Position numbers and translations under genes: made by a program. The notes beneath the pieces were generated by a model. The model had not been told where the DNA came from, did not search any database, and saw only the letters and a list, made by a program, of their open reading frames with translations. 64,000 bases of DNA from JAPOXR01 sp965199765 (GTDB lineage Bacteria > Pseudomonadota > Alphaproteobacteria > Rhodobacterales > Rhodobacteraceae): positions 1,116,001 through 1,180,000 of the forward strand of contig CBDATC010000001.1 of assembly GCA_965199765.1 (NCBI GenBank), in the 5' to 3' direction. Below, piece by piece: positions 27,464 to 36,767 of this stretch (within the stretch, counting starts at the first letter, position 1; every line of letters starts with the position of its first letter).

Positions 27464-28933
27464 TCAGCTCAGATCCATCCAGATGGTTTTCAGTTCGCAA
27501 TATTGGTCATGCGCTGAAAGCGATTTGTCTCGGCCGCCGAAACCCGAAAGCTTGTAGCCGCCGAAAGGCGTGCTTTGATCGCCTTCGCCATAACAATTGA
27601 CTGAAACCGTCCCAGCCCGGATGAGCCGGGAGGCATTGTGCGCGGTCTTGTTGGATTTGGTGAACACCGATGCCGCTAATCCGTAATTGGTGTCGTTGGC
27701 GATCGCGATGGCCTGTTCCGGGGTTTCGAAACTGATAATCCCAAGCACCGGACCGAACACTTCCTCCCGCGCCAATTGCATATCAGGGGTAACCTCATCA
27801 AAGATTGTCGGCTGCACGAAAAAACCACCGGTATCACCGCGAACGCGCTCCCCGCCCAATACCAGCTTCGCTCCGTCTTTTTTGGCCTGTTCGATATGTC
27901 CCAAGACCTTTTCCATATGACTTTCTTCTATCAGCGGCCCGATGCGGCACGCCGTTTTCATGGGATCATCCACCACCCAATCCCTAGCGCGTTCCACAAT
28001 CAGATCGATCAGTTCCGCTTTCAGGCTTTCATGCACAAGAATACGGCTGTTTGATGAGCAGTTTTCTCCCATATTCCAAAAGATCGAATTCGCCGCATGG
28101 TCGGCCACAATGTCCAGATCCTCCGCATCAGGCATCACGACCATTGGGTTCTTACCGCCGCATTCAAGCAAAACGCGTTTGAGGTTAGAATCCGCGGAAT
28201 AACGCAGAAACATCCGGCCGATTTCGGTGGATCCGGTGAATCCAATGCAATCCACGTCCATGTGCTCGCCGAGGGCCTTGCCTGCAACTTCACCGAAACC
28301 CGGCACCACATTGATCACGCCGTCTGGAATGCCGGCTTCGGTGGCGAGTTCGGCAAAACGGATCGTCGACATAGAAGTCTGTTCGGCCGGTTTAAGCACG
28401 ATCGCATTACCCTCGGCCAGGGCCGGGCCGGTTTTCCAAGCTGCCATCATGATCGGAAAGTTCCACGGCAGAACCGCGGCTACAACCCCGATCGGTTCAC
28501 GTACGATCATCGATACAACGCCAGCACCGGCCGGCGACAATTTATCATAGATTTTATCCGCTGCCTCGGCGTGCCACCTTAGGGTTTCAACCGTCTCTGG
28601 CAAATCCACATTCAGCGCATCACTGATCGGCTTACCCGCCTCCAGCACTTCCAGTTCAGCCAGCTCTTCGGCATGGGCTTCGATCACGGTCGCAAAGCGC
28701 TGAAGGGACGTTTTTCTCTCGGCCGGCGACATTCGCGGCCACGGGCCTTCGTTGAATGCGGCTCGGGCGGAAGCGACTGCCTTGTCCACATCCGCATCGG
28801 AACATTCGGCGATCTGAGCAAGTGTTTGGCCATTCGTTGGATTCACCGTGGCAAAGGTCTTGCCGTTTTCTGCATCGACAGCGCGTCCGCCGATTATTGC
28901 TTTGGTCGGAAATTCCTTCGTTTTTGCAGTCAT
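27464..28933 (-). CDS. aldehyde dehydrogenase family protein (PuuC-like)
   Basis: 489 residues, full length. The NAD-binding GFTGSTEIGR is near residue 235, the catalytic Glu in LLECGGKNPM near 258, and the catalytic Cys in NMGENCSSNSR near 292. VLPWNFPIMMAAWKTGPAL is the common substrate-side segment. It oxidises an aldehyde to an acid with NAD(P)+. It lies between the DapA-family gene and the FAD oxidase, both of which could supply an aldehyde. Possible substrates include alpha-ketoglutarate semialdehyde or an aminoaldehyde; the sequence does not decide. Confidence 0.88.
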   Translation of the reverse strand: MTAKTKEFPTKAIIGGRAVDAENGKTFATVNPTNGQTLAQIAECSDADVDKAVASARAAFNEGPWPRMSPAERKTSLQRFATVIEAHAEELAELEVLEAGKPISDALNVDLPETVETLRWHAEAADKIYDKLSPAGAGVVSMIVREPIGVVAAVLPWNFPIMMAAWKTGPALAEGNAIVLKPAEQTSMSTIRFAELATEAGIPDGVINVVPGFGEVAGKALGEHMDVDCIGFTGSTEIGRMFLRYSADSNLKRVLLECGGKNPMVVMPDAEDLDIVADHAANSIFWNMGENCSSNSRILVHESLKAELIDLIVERARDWVVDDPMKTACRIGPLIEESHMEKVLGHIEQAKKDGAKLVLGGERVRGDTGGFFVQPTIFDEVTPDMQLAREEVFGPVLGIISFETPEQAIAIANDTNYGLAASVFTKSNKTAHNASRLIRAGTVSVNCYGEGDQSTPFGGYKLSGFGGRDKSLSAHDQYCELKTIWMDLS

Positions 28934-28945
28934 CTTGGAAGTCCC

Positions 28946-29908
28946 CTAATTGTTTCGATAGGATTGAATGAGCCAGTCGCGCTCTTCCTGCCAATCGCGC
29001 CAGACAAGTCGTTCAACTTTGGTGCGATTGACCGGAAGCTTGCTCAGTGCCAGTCTAATGTCGTGACGTGCGCCGTTCGGCACCGGCGGCAGCGGTTTGC
29101 GCGCGCCGCCCAGATCTCTGCCCGTCAGACGCGCCGCCGCTTTAACACCTGTCAGATAATCGACATCGTGCGGATTTTCCCAAAGCCAAAGACATATAGC
29201 CTTCATAGCATGCCACAGTTCGATTGCTTCCGCGAAATCTCCTTCTTTGATTAAATCATACAGTTTGGCGCATTCATGCGGCATGAAATTCGCTGCTCCC
29301 CAGATTATTCCCGCACACCCTGCCATCAGGCTGTACGGGGCATAGGGATCGGATCCGTTCAAAACGCTTCCGCCGATCGCGATGAGCTTCTGAAGCCCTG
29401 TGAAATCGCCCGAGCTGTCCTTGACACCGTCCAGATTCTCTACCGCCAGCAGCTTCCTGTAGAGATCTTCCGTGAGAGGGGCCGCCTGATCAGGGACATT
29501 GTACATGATGATCGGAATCCTCACCGATTTTGCGATGGCAGTGTAGTGATAAATGACTCCGCGTTCTTTCGGCGGCTCCAGAAAAGGCGGCAAAATCATC
29601 AAAGCGCTCGCACCAGCATCCTCAGCGAACTTTGCATTCTCAATGCACTCCGAGGTGCTCAGCGCGGTTGTCTGCGCAATCGTCGGCACTCGGCCATCGG
29701 TATGATTCGCCCCTTCTTTGATGAGCTGCCGCCTTTCCTCGGGCGATAGGTAAGCATACTCACCGGTGCCCGAGCCCAAAACAAGTCCGTGCAAGCCCGC
29801 CTCGATCATGTCATCGATATGCGCTCGAAATCGTCCTAAATCAATCGATTGGCCATGCTCGTCCATCGGCGTGCATAATGCCGCGAAAATTCCGGTCAGT
29901 TTCCTCAT
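28946..29908 (-). CDS. dihydrodipicolinate synthase/N-acetylneuraminate lyase family protein
   Basis: 320 residues, a (beta/alpha)8 Schiff-base lyase. The carboxylate-binding GSGTGEYAYLSPEER lies near residue 46, the proton-relay Tyr in IIMYNVPDQ near 139, and the Schiff-base Lys in DGVKDSSGDF near 167. It is somewhat longer than typical DapA (about 290) through a C-terminal tail ending in DWLIQSYRNN. As first gene of a catabolic operon it is unlikely to be biosynthetic DapA. An analogy is the hydroxyproline pathway deaminase HypD, which gives a semialdehyde for an ALDH. GGAAAGGA upstream is a good ribosome site. Confidence 0.82.
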   Translation of the reverse strand: MRKLTGIFAALCTPMDEHGQSIDLGRFRAHIDDMIEAGLHGLVLGSGTGEYAYLSPEERRQLIKEGANHTDGRVPTIAQTTALSTSECIENAKFAEDAGASALMILPPFLEPPKERGVIYHYTAIAKSVRIPIIMYNVPDQAAPLTEDLYRKLLAVENLDGVKDSSGDFTGLQKLIAIGGSVLNGSDPYAPYSLMAGCAGIIWGAANFMPHECAKLYDLIKEGDFAEAIELWHAMKAICLWLWENPHDVDYLTGVKAAARLTGRDLGGARKPLPPVPNGARHDIRLALSKLPVNRTKVERLVWRDWQEERDWLIQSYRNN

Positions 29909-30933
29909 CTGCGCGTCCTTTCCATCTGGTCAGAATGACCTACGGCGCATTATGTCATGCGTCGCAATTGCTGAACCAAAAAATTTGCCTGAAACATCGG
30001 CACCCGTTTTTTCCATTTTTTTGTTATTGTATCGAAGCCGATTTTTCACACCTCCAATGTAAGTTCAGTCTGATGCTGATTCGGAGCATTTTCCTGCGAT
30101 ACGCGGTAACCTTGGAGCTTTCCGGGCCATGGATCCACTCTTTCAACACTCTGACAAGCGGATTCCGGCATGTTCACTGTGCGGAGCTGCCTCGCCCGCA
30201 ACCGGTATTTGTGCATCACAACGATCATGAAAACACAGTTGAACCGCATTCAGACGGCAGGTTTTCCGTTCGTTGCCGGATTAAGCCAGCGTGAAGCCGC
30301 TGCAATTTTCAGCCGCCTTTTCCGGACGTTTTGTGCCTTCTGAAGGTCTCTGATCTCTCTTTGGTTCGTTTGAAATGAGATTATCTCCACTTTCCGTGAG
30401 CTGATCATTGCTCAATCACCATCGCATTTCCATTGGAACGATTAACGCCAAATCGTTATTGCAAAAAGAATTGTGGAAAACCTCGGGATTTGCAACCTTA
30501 AGTCATGTTTTGTCTGACATGACCACCCGAAATGCTTAAATTTTCTTTCACATCATGAAGCTGATTGATTTCTTCCGGGTTCCGGGCTAATCTCGCTTTG
30601 AAGCACAGATCCGGCTCGGGTTCGTCGCGCCTCATATCGTTGATCATGGATTTCATTTCGGATTGCGGAATGCGCGTTTCGGTTCCGAACGGCGGCACAA
30701 GCATCTGAAGATCAAACCCGGGAATTGCTCCAGCCGGCTGTCAGGTCGATCAGGGACGGACCGGCTGAGCCGATTGAAATTTCCCATATGCGGATTATTT
30801 TTGCTTTTCATATTGCAAACGTTTTGCTTTGATGCGATATACAAACCGGAGAGCGGCTTAAACGAGCTGACCGATTAATTTATAAGAGATCCCCTGCGGC
30901 AGTGCAGCTCTCCCGGATTAGGATTTTTTTAGA
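29909..30933. other. long intergenic region without a recognised gene
   Basis: About 1 kb, A+T-richer than its surroundings. It must contain the promoter of the minus-strand dapA-like operon at its left end. A 68-codon minus-strand frame (30498-30704) shows no family I recognise. No tRNA, IS or terminator structure was found. Confidence 0.5.
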
Positions 30934-32052
30934 ATGCCGACTAAGGACGGGAACCGGCTCAAAGCCCCGGTTCACGACAAATTTTTTTACGATGCGGTTC
31001 TGTCCGACGATCAAGCGGTCGCGCTGCTGCTCAAATCGCTGCTGCCGGCGCGCATTGTCGAACGGATCGACTGGGCCGCCGGGCCGGAGAGGCCGGCGGA
31101 CCGGCTGACCACCAAGGCGGGCGCTTCGCTCATTCCCGATTGCTGGCTCCGCTTCCCGATGAAGGAAGGGCGGCGGGTCAGCTTCATCATCGAGCACAAA
31201 AGCGACGTCGATCCGCGGACGCCGTTCCAGCTCATGCGCTACTCGACCGAGATCGTGACGGCGTCGGCCAGGGGCGGGAGCGGGCGGCCTGTTCTGGCCG
31301 CCCCGGTGGTTTCGCTGGTGGTGAGCCACGCGAACCGGCCCTGGGACCTGCCGCGGCTGATGATCGACAGCATGGAGCATCTGGCCGGCCACCGGTCCGC
31401 GGATGCCGGGGAAGTCCGCCTCGTCAGCGGCGAGTTCCACCGCCGGGCGGATCCTCGCGAAGCGGGCATGGGCTACTTCGTCGCCGATCTTTTTTCGATG
31501 CGGCTGGCCGATATGCCCTCCGATCCGGTGCTGCGCGGTGTGCTGGCGGCGTTGAAATGCAGCGGAAAAAACAATATCAGCGATGAATGGACCGCGGCGA
31601 TCGCCGGGATGTTCAAAAGCGAGCGATTGTTCACGCACGCGGCGCTCTATGTCGGAGAGGAGCTGAACTGCGATCCGAAGCGCATCGCCCTGGAATTGGA
31701 AAGGCTTGAACCGAACGGAAAGGAAAAGATGATGGGAAAACTGAAGCCGCAGTTCGAAAAATGGGTCCTCGAAGACGAACGCCTCAAGGGAAACCGCGAA
31801 GGACGGCAAGAGGGGCGGAAGGAAGGACGACAGGAAGGACGGCAGGAAGGACGGCAGGAAGGACGGCAGGAAGGAATGGCCGAACTCATTCTCGAGCTTC
31901 TTCAAGACCGGTACGGCAAGCTCCCGGATTGGGCAAGAGCGAAGCTGGGCCAGGCGGAAAGCTCGGATCTGAAAAAAGTCGGAACCGCGGCCATGCGGGA
32001 GAAATCGCTTGAAGCCGTCTTCACGGCGGCCGGACTTAACCCGGCGGGCTGA
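30934..32052 (+). CDS. Rpn family recombination-promoting nuclease/putative transposase
   Basis: 372 residues. The N-terminus (HDKFFYDAVLSDDQAVALLL) and the nuclease core fit the RpnA/YhgA-like PD-(D/E)XK family: an Asp in SLIPDCWLRF and EHKS in SFIIEHKSDVDP are the catalytic residues, followed by LMRYSTEI. Near residues 288-315 is a run of GRQE units encoded by 12-bp repeats, then a C-terminal segment that may mediate assembly. Members nick DNA and promote RecA-independent recombination. Its G+C content is visibly higher than the flanking DNA, and both flanks are poor in genes, so recent transfer is likely. Confidence 0.8.
   Translation: MPTKDGNRLKAPVHDKFFYDAVLSDDQAVALLLKSLLPARIVERIDWAAGPERPADRLTTKAGASLIPDCWLRFPMKEGRRVSFIIEHKSDVDPRTPFQLMRYSTEIVTASARGGSGRPVLAAPVVSLVVSHANRPWDLPRLMIDSMEHLAGHRSADAGEVRLVSGEFHRRADPREAGMGYFVADLFSMRLADMPSDPVLRGVLAALKCSGKNNISDEWTAAIAGMFKSERLFTHAALYVGEELNCDPKRIALELERLEPNGKEKMMGKLKPQFEKWVLEDERLKGNREGRQEGRKEGRQEGRQEGRQEGRQEGMAELILELLQDRYGKLPDWARAKLGQAESSDLKKVGTAAMREKSLEAVFTAAGLNPAG
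31801..31872 (+). repeat. six 12-bp tandem repeats inside the Rpn gene
   Basis: Six units of GGACGGCAGGAA and variants run without gaps; the last three are identical, the first three differ at one to four positions. Being 12 bp long they keep the frame and encode GRQE repeats. Copy number could change by slippage without breaking the protein. Confidence 0.9.
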
Positions 32053-32766
32053 TAACGCCAGCCCGCGTGTCAGGATTCAAGCCGGAAATGCGCAATCATC
32101 CGGAACGCGTCTATCACATCGTTTCCCTTGATGACCGACCACAGAACACGGCGGAGGTCAGCGGAACCGACACCGTGTTCATGCGTTGGAAGATGTCGTT
32201 CGCTGCGGTCTCCACATCGATTGGAGACCGTCGGCGTTCTGCAATGCGCTGAACGCGCGGTTTCCTTCCAATCCTGCTTTCGGCACCTCTTAAATCCCCG
32301 ATTTTTTTAGGACCGGGAGATAAGGCGGAGCCGCGTTGGCACAGCCTTTGAGTTGACCGTGGTCAAACGCGAAGGTATTCTGAAACCCAGCGAAGGGCTG
32401 TCCGCCTCTGCTTGCGCAAGTCGGGCATATTGTTCAATGCAGTCTGAAAAACTAAATCTTCGGCCGTTAGGCGAAGAGCAGGCATTGTGCAGACATCCTT
32501 TTGGCGGCACAGTTATGAGCACGAGTTGCCAAATGCAAAGAGGCAGCGAACTGACCGCCGCATTGAGCAGCGCAGAACGCAGCTGATTTTCATTTTGATC
32601 TTGAAAAATGGGTTTTCGGACAAGCAAATACTCGAATGCATCAACGATTTCGAATGTTTTTTTCACCTCACTTTAAACCGGTTGCACAAACCAAGTGGTA
32701 TTGATTGAAATTGTTGGCCTAATAAGTCTAGCTTCTCAGGGAAATACAAACGCGTTGGAGATACGA
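32053..32766. other. intergenic region without a recognised gene
   Basis: About 0.7 kb after the Rpn gene. Short frames occur on both strands but none matches a family I know, and no terminator or RNA gene is visible. It is probably decayed accessory DNA. Confidence 0.4.
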
Positions 32767-33342
32767 GTGCCTGAAAATGACAACCTTCCGACTGCCTTGA
32801 ATTTGCCGCAAGTCGACCCGCTTCCAAACACAACACAAAAATACTTTGATCTTTGCCTGGACAAGCTCGGCCTCGTCCCGAATGTCCTTAAAGCTTATGC
32901 TTTCAATATTGAAAAGCTTGATGCTTTCGCGGCGATGTACAACAACGTGATGCTGGCTGACAGCGGGCTGTCAAAGCTTGAACGGGAAATGATTGCCGTT
33001 GTCGTGTCATCAATAAATCGTTGTTACTATTGCTTGGCCGCGCATGGTGCGGCGGTTAGAGAATTGTCCGAAAACCCGGAACTCGGCGAAATGCTGGTCA
33101 TGAACCACCGAGTCTGCAAACTCTCGCCGCGACAGCGGGCTATGCTTGAATTTGTCGAGAAAATCACACGTGACAGTCACCTGATTTCAGAAAGCGACCG
33201 GGAAGAACTTCGCAAAGCCGGATTCAATGATCGCGACATCTGGGACATTACAGCCGTTGCAGGATTCTTTAATATGACTAATCGCGTTGCTTCTGCGACA
33301 GCCATGATGCCAAATCCCGAATATCATGGGGCCTTTCGTTGA
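32767..33342 (+). CDS. peroxidase-related enzyme, AhpD/carboxymuconolactone decarboxylase family
   Basis: About 191 residues from a GTG at 32767 with GGAG six bases upstream; a longer frame reaches 32695. The redox motif RCYYCLAAHGAAV carries the CxxC cysteines and the proton-relay His of AhpD-like proteins. The opening LPQVDPLPNTTQKYFDLC and the length fit the uncharacterised peroxidase-related subfamily. It may reduce peroxides in the cytoplasm. Its stop overlaps the TTG start of the OmpA-like gene, so the two could be co-translated, though their functions are not obviously linked. Confidence 0.8.
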   Translation: MPENDNLPTALNLPQVDPLPNTTQKYFDLCLDKLGLVPNVLKAYAFNIEKLDAFAAMYNNVMLADSGLSKLEREMIAVVVSSINRCYYCLAAHGAAVRELSENPELGEMLVMNHRVCKLSPRQRAMLEFVEKITRDSHLISESDREELRKAGFNDRDIWDITAVAGFFNMTNRVASATAMMPNPEYHGAFR

Positions 33343-34292
33343 GACTTCATGCCGCATACGCTGTCGTTTTCTCCGGATTTGGGCTTTCAGATGCTGCGGC
33401 ACTCGATTCTCTGCCTGCGGATCTAATACTTGAAGAAACTTACGTTGGGCAAACCAGCGATTCCAGCCAGGCTATCCCTATAGGTCCTTACCAAAATGGA
33501 TTTGTGACATTCGTAACGGTTGACGGCCATATAGCAATCGCGGCTTACAGGTCGGCGCCTAGCCCGACATTGACAATTCTGGAGCATTTTCAAGAGCATA
33601 TTTTAGGTCAAGGATACGAGGTTTTATTTCGCTGTCATCAGAAAACCTGCGGTGGTTTTGACTTTCGAGCCAGCATTGACATTGTTCACGCCCCTGCGAT
33701 GTTCGTCGATCTTAGCGATTATCGGCACATAACCGCTGAAAGGCAAAATGCGAACGGTAGACAACTTATATCGATTCTGGTTAGCCGAAGCGCAGATGCT
33801 GGTCATGTGCAGTTGATCTTGGCGACCGAGCTCAAACTGCCAGACCAATCGCCCCTGGTTGGGCTGCCTTCGCCAACCACGAATTCCAATGATAAGCAAG
33901 GCGATTCCAGCACTGACTCATTCGCTGAAAACCTCAAAGAGAATGGTTATGTTGTTCTGGAAAATCTGCGCTTTGAATCGGGATCAGCTGAGCTCGGGGA
34001 CGGCAACTACCGTGAACTCGATGACATTGCTAAATTCATTGCTAAGTATCCAAATTCGCTCATTGTGCTCGTCGGCCATACCGATGCTCGAGATTCTTTA
34101 GAATCCAACATTAAACTTTCTCAAAGAAGAGCAGAATCGGTATTGCAGCGTCTCGTCGACAGCCACGGTGTAACAAACGACCGAATTTCAGCCGAAGGAA
34201 TCGGATATCTGGCGCCCCGCGCTTCAAATGCCTCACCTGAAGGAAGACAGAGCAATCGGCGTGTCGTCGCCATCCTGTTATCCATTGACTAA
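33339..34292 (+). CDS. OmpA family protein
   Basis: 317 residues from a TTG start overlapping the previous stop. A short hydrophobic leader (YAVVFSGFGLSDAAA) suggests export. The middle is unassigned. The C-terminal OmpA/peptidoglycan-binding domain, roughly residues 205-315, has the standard ENLRFESGSAEL strand, VLVGHTDARDSLESNIKLS and LSQRRAESVLQRLV helix, ending in SNRRVVAILL. It should anchor the envelope to peptidoglycan. No lipobox is seen. Confidence 0.82.
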   Translation: MRLHAAYAVVFSGFGLSDAAALDSLPADLILEETYVGQTSDSSQAIPIGPYQNGFVTFVTVDGHIAIAAYRSAPSPTLTILEHFQEHILGQGYEVLFRCHQKTCGGFDFRASIDIVHAPAMFVDLSDYRHITAERQNANGRQLISILVSRSADAGHVQLILATELKLPDQSPLVGLPSPTTNSNDKQGDSSTDSFAENLKENGYVVLENLRFESGSAELGDGNYRELDDIAKFIAKYPNSLIVLVGHTDARDSLESNIKLSQRRAESVLQRLVDSHGVTNDRISAEGIGYLAPRASNASPEGRQSNRRVVAILLSID

Positions 34293-35093
34293 AAAAAATA
34301 TCGGTTGTCTTTGCGTTGCGCGATTGACGGGTATTGTCTGGCCGCAACTATTTCATTCCCGGGCGGATAACCTTTGGTCCAGTCCGCACAAAGTCGCCTC
34401 GATCGCCCATACGCTGCTCACTTGGGCATTTTCCAGTATCGCGCATTCAGTGATTTCTGGATCTGGAACCAGACGTCCGGATTCCATACAAGGCTGAAGC
34501 GTTCCGAATGCTTCGCCTCCGTGCGACCCACAACCGCCTGACGGGACTTTTCGTCGCAGTAAAGAGCCTTCAGGCCGCTCAGCAGACGGGGAATGTCCTC
34601 CCGCGACCGCTCATTGATCGGACATGAAACCGTTGCAGATTTTTCTCAGATGCGGTTCTAATGGCATCACTCAAAGTTGAAGATTCGCCCTTTTGACACA
34701 AAATCTGGGCGAATCTTTGCAACCACAAGCAACAGAAAATGCTATGCACAGTAAAGCTTTGCACGGTAGAATCGACTCTTCCGGCAGACACTCGCTATTG
34801 CGAGTTAGCCGGTCCACGGGCTGTTGCTGATTTGGGATCTGTGAACACCGTCGGCCATTTTGTTAAGACTGGTCTCGGTAACGCGGAATGGATTCGCGCT
34901 CGCAGAGTTTTTCGATGAGATGATACTGCAGGCGTCGCATAAGCCAATGTGAACATGCCAATCAATTGCCATACCGCGCCATGGGTTGACCTCTTCTGAA
35001 AGAAAAGAGCAATCGCAAGATCATTGAATTTGGGATGCGCCCAAAAACACTATAGTTCGAGCTTGGCGAATTGAGGCAAATTGCGGAAGGACA
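34293..35093. other. intergenic region with an unassigned decayed fragment
   Basis: About 0.8 kb. The minus strand at 34434-34630 carries a readable stretch including SREDIPRLLSGLKALYCDEK and WNPDVWFQIQKSLNARYW, with no start and no intact domain. The DIPRLL-GL pattern loosely recalls the N-terminus of some transposases, but this is weak. The right end, with TATAGT and GGAAGG, should hold the promoter and ribosome site of the next gene. Confidence 0.35.
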
Positions 35094-35528
35094 ATGATCA
35101 TGACAGCGCTCAAAACCGTCGAGAACGATGCCAATGTCGAAACCTATCTGAATCTCGTAGAAAATCAGCGACGCAGAGAAGACACGAAACGCGTTGTGCG
35201 CATGATGCAGGAAGTAACCGGAGAAAATCCAAGAATGTGGGGCGACAGCATCGTTGGCTTCGGACGATACACATACCACCGTTCCGACGGTTCTCGACAC
35301 AAATGGATGTTGACGGGTGCTGCACCAAGAAAAACATCCTTGACTGTATACATAATGCCTGGATTCAAGAATTATTCAGATCTCATGGCCAAGTTGGGCA
35401 AATACAAACACTCAATATCCTGTCTTTACATTACCAAACTGGATAACATCGATTTCACAGTACTGACTGAATTGGTGCGACGCTCAGTCATGGATATGAA
35501 ACAACTCTATGGTTCAGCCGATGACTGA
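35094..35528 (+). CDS. DUF1801 domain-containing protein
   Basis: 144 residues. The core runs from RMMQEVTGENPRMWGDSIVG through YIMPGFKNYSDLMAKLGKYK to the end, which matches the DUF1801 fold seen in YdhG-like proteins, some of which resemble frataxin. Its function is not known. GGAAGG lies 3-9 bases before two nearby ATG codons (35094 and 35100). It stands alone between decayed regions. Confidence 0.75.
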   Translation: MIMTALKTVENDANVETYLNLVENQRRREDTKRVVRMMQEVTGENPRMWGDSIVGFGRYTYHRSDGSRHKWMLTGAAPRKTSLTVYIMPGFKNYSDLMAKLGKYKHSISCLYITKLDNIDFTVLTELVRRSVMDMKQLYGSADD

Positions 35529-35668
35529 ATAAATGCTTTGGAATTGACATGAAACGGTTGGCGGCATCATTCCGTTATAATCCACCCCCTATCCAAAAAT
35601 CCTTATGCCGCACGCCAACATTCTAAAATGCAAGTAACTTTAATTCGTGGTGAAAGAAGTGCGGAGCG

Positions 35669-35929
35669 GTGCTGGCAGCAGAAATGCAATCTCTGATCGC
35701 CACCTGCTCTTGCGGAATGGTTGCGACACTTGATCGCCACGGCAAAACGACCGAGTCTCCTAAAGCCGCTTTTTGCATAATTGATTCTGCAACCCTTGCC
35801 CTCGGCAACATCCGTTCACCCAAAACCGTTGCAAATCTTCGGCAAAACCAGCAGTTTAAATCCGCTTCTTGGATGTGCTTCTCCGTAAGGCCGCGCGTAT
35901 TTCGGGACGTGCTAAATTAAACCCGCCAT
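35669..35929 (+). pseudogene. frameshifted pyridoxamine 5'-phosphate oxidase-like flavin-binding protein
   Basis: The first frame reads LIATCSCGMVATLDRHGK, TTESPKAAFCIIDSATLALG and NIRSPKTVANLRQN, the normal order of PPOX-family flavin-binding proteins. Near 35860 the match jumps to another frame, where FLDVLLRKAARISGRAKL continues the same domain. The C-terminal part may persist in a third frame near 36040. The gene is therefore broken by at least one indel. It lies just upstream of rimP. Confidence 0.7.
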
Positions 35930-36212
35930 CCGCTTCATCGGTTGCGCTGCGACAACTTCAAAAAATGTCCAAACCGCGAAGTGGATCATGCAGGGTCATT
36001 CACACCGCTGGGAAATGCAAAAGCACCTGCCGGTTCAGGCATGACGGCATTTGAAATTCGTGCAGTCAATGTCGGAAAACCCAACTCATCCGAACAAGAA
36101 ATCGCATCTGAATTCTGCGCACAAAACCATTTGCAATTTTCTTCAACGTTCATATATGATGCCATGAGCGCGGCAGCGACGTCCAAACTCGCAGCCCTCC
36201 AAATTCTCACGG

Positions 36213-36230
36213 CGGGCCGCGGCCCGTTTT
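36213..36230 (+). terminator. GC-rich palindrome before rimP
   Basis: CGGGCCGCGGCCCG is a perfect palindrome followed directly by TTTT. It can form a 5-bp G+C stem with a 4-nt loop, a small intrinsic-terminator shape. It lies about 18 bp before the rimP start, so it could end transcription from the pseudogene or act in the leader of the rimP-nusA operon. Confidence 0.4.
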
Positions 36231-36247
36231 GTGATTCTGGAGAGTTT

Positions 36248-36757
36248 ATGCATAACTTGGTCACGCTTACGCCCGCCGAACGGCGGATCAGTGCGATCAT
36301 CGACCCGGTCATCAAGGACATGGGGTATCAGCTGGTTCGTCTGCGGATCGGCGGCGGTCGAAAGAAACAGTTGCAGATTATGGCCGAGCGCAATGACGGC
36401 GGAATGGAAATTGATGACTGCACCAACATCTCGAAAGCCGTTTCTGCCATTCTTGACGTCGAAGACCCGATTTCCGGTTCTTACACATTAGAAATTTCGT
36501 CCCCGGGCATCGACAGACCGCTTACCCGCTTGTCCGACTTTTCCACTTGGAAAGGCCATCTCGCCAAACTCGAAACCGTGGAACTCATCAATGGACGACG
36601 AAGGTTTAAGGGAATCATCGGTGGAACAGAAGGCGCCGCCATTCAGGTGGCAACCGAAGAGGGGGAATTCTTGCTTGAATTCACTTTGGTTTCAAACGCC
36701 AGATTGGTTCTGACCGACCGGCTTCTGAATTTATCCGCGTCAAAGCGAAAACACTAA
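36248..36757 (+). CDS. rimP: ribosome maturation factor RimP
   Basis: 169 residues from the ATG at 36248, which has GGAGAG four bases upstream; the frame stays open to 35942 but that extension is pseudogene sequence. The domain has the RimP order: IIDPVIKDMGYQLVRLRI, then IDDCTNISKAVSAILDVEDP and YTLEISSPGIDRPL. It is needed for 30S subunit maturation. It starts the rimP-nusA-ylxR-infB operon found across bacteria, with nusA 10 bp downstream. Confidence 0.95.
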   Translation: MHNLVTLTPAERRISAIIDPVIKDMGYQLVRLRIGGGRKKQLQIMAERNDGGMEIDDCTNISKAVSAILDVEDPISGSYTLEISSPGIDRPLTRLSDFSTWKGHLAKLETVELINGRRRFKGIIGGTEGAAIQVATEEGEFLLEFTLVSNARLVLTDRLLNLSASKRKH

Positions 36758-36767
36758 GGAGAAAATC

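Noticed and set aside
35942..36247. Long N-terminal extension of RimP
   Set aside because: The frame is open, but the extension has no RimP homology and a good ribosome site supports the ATG at 36248.
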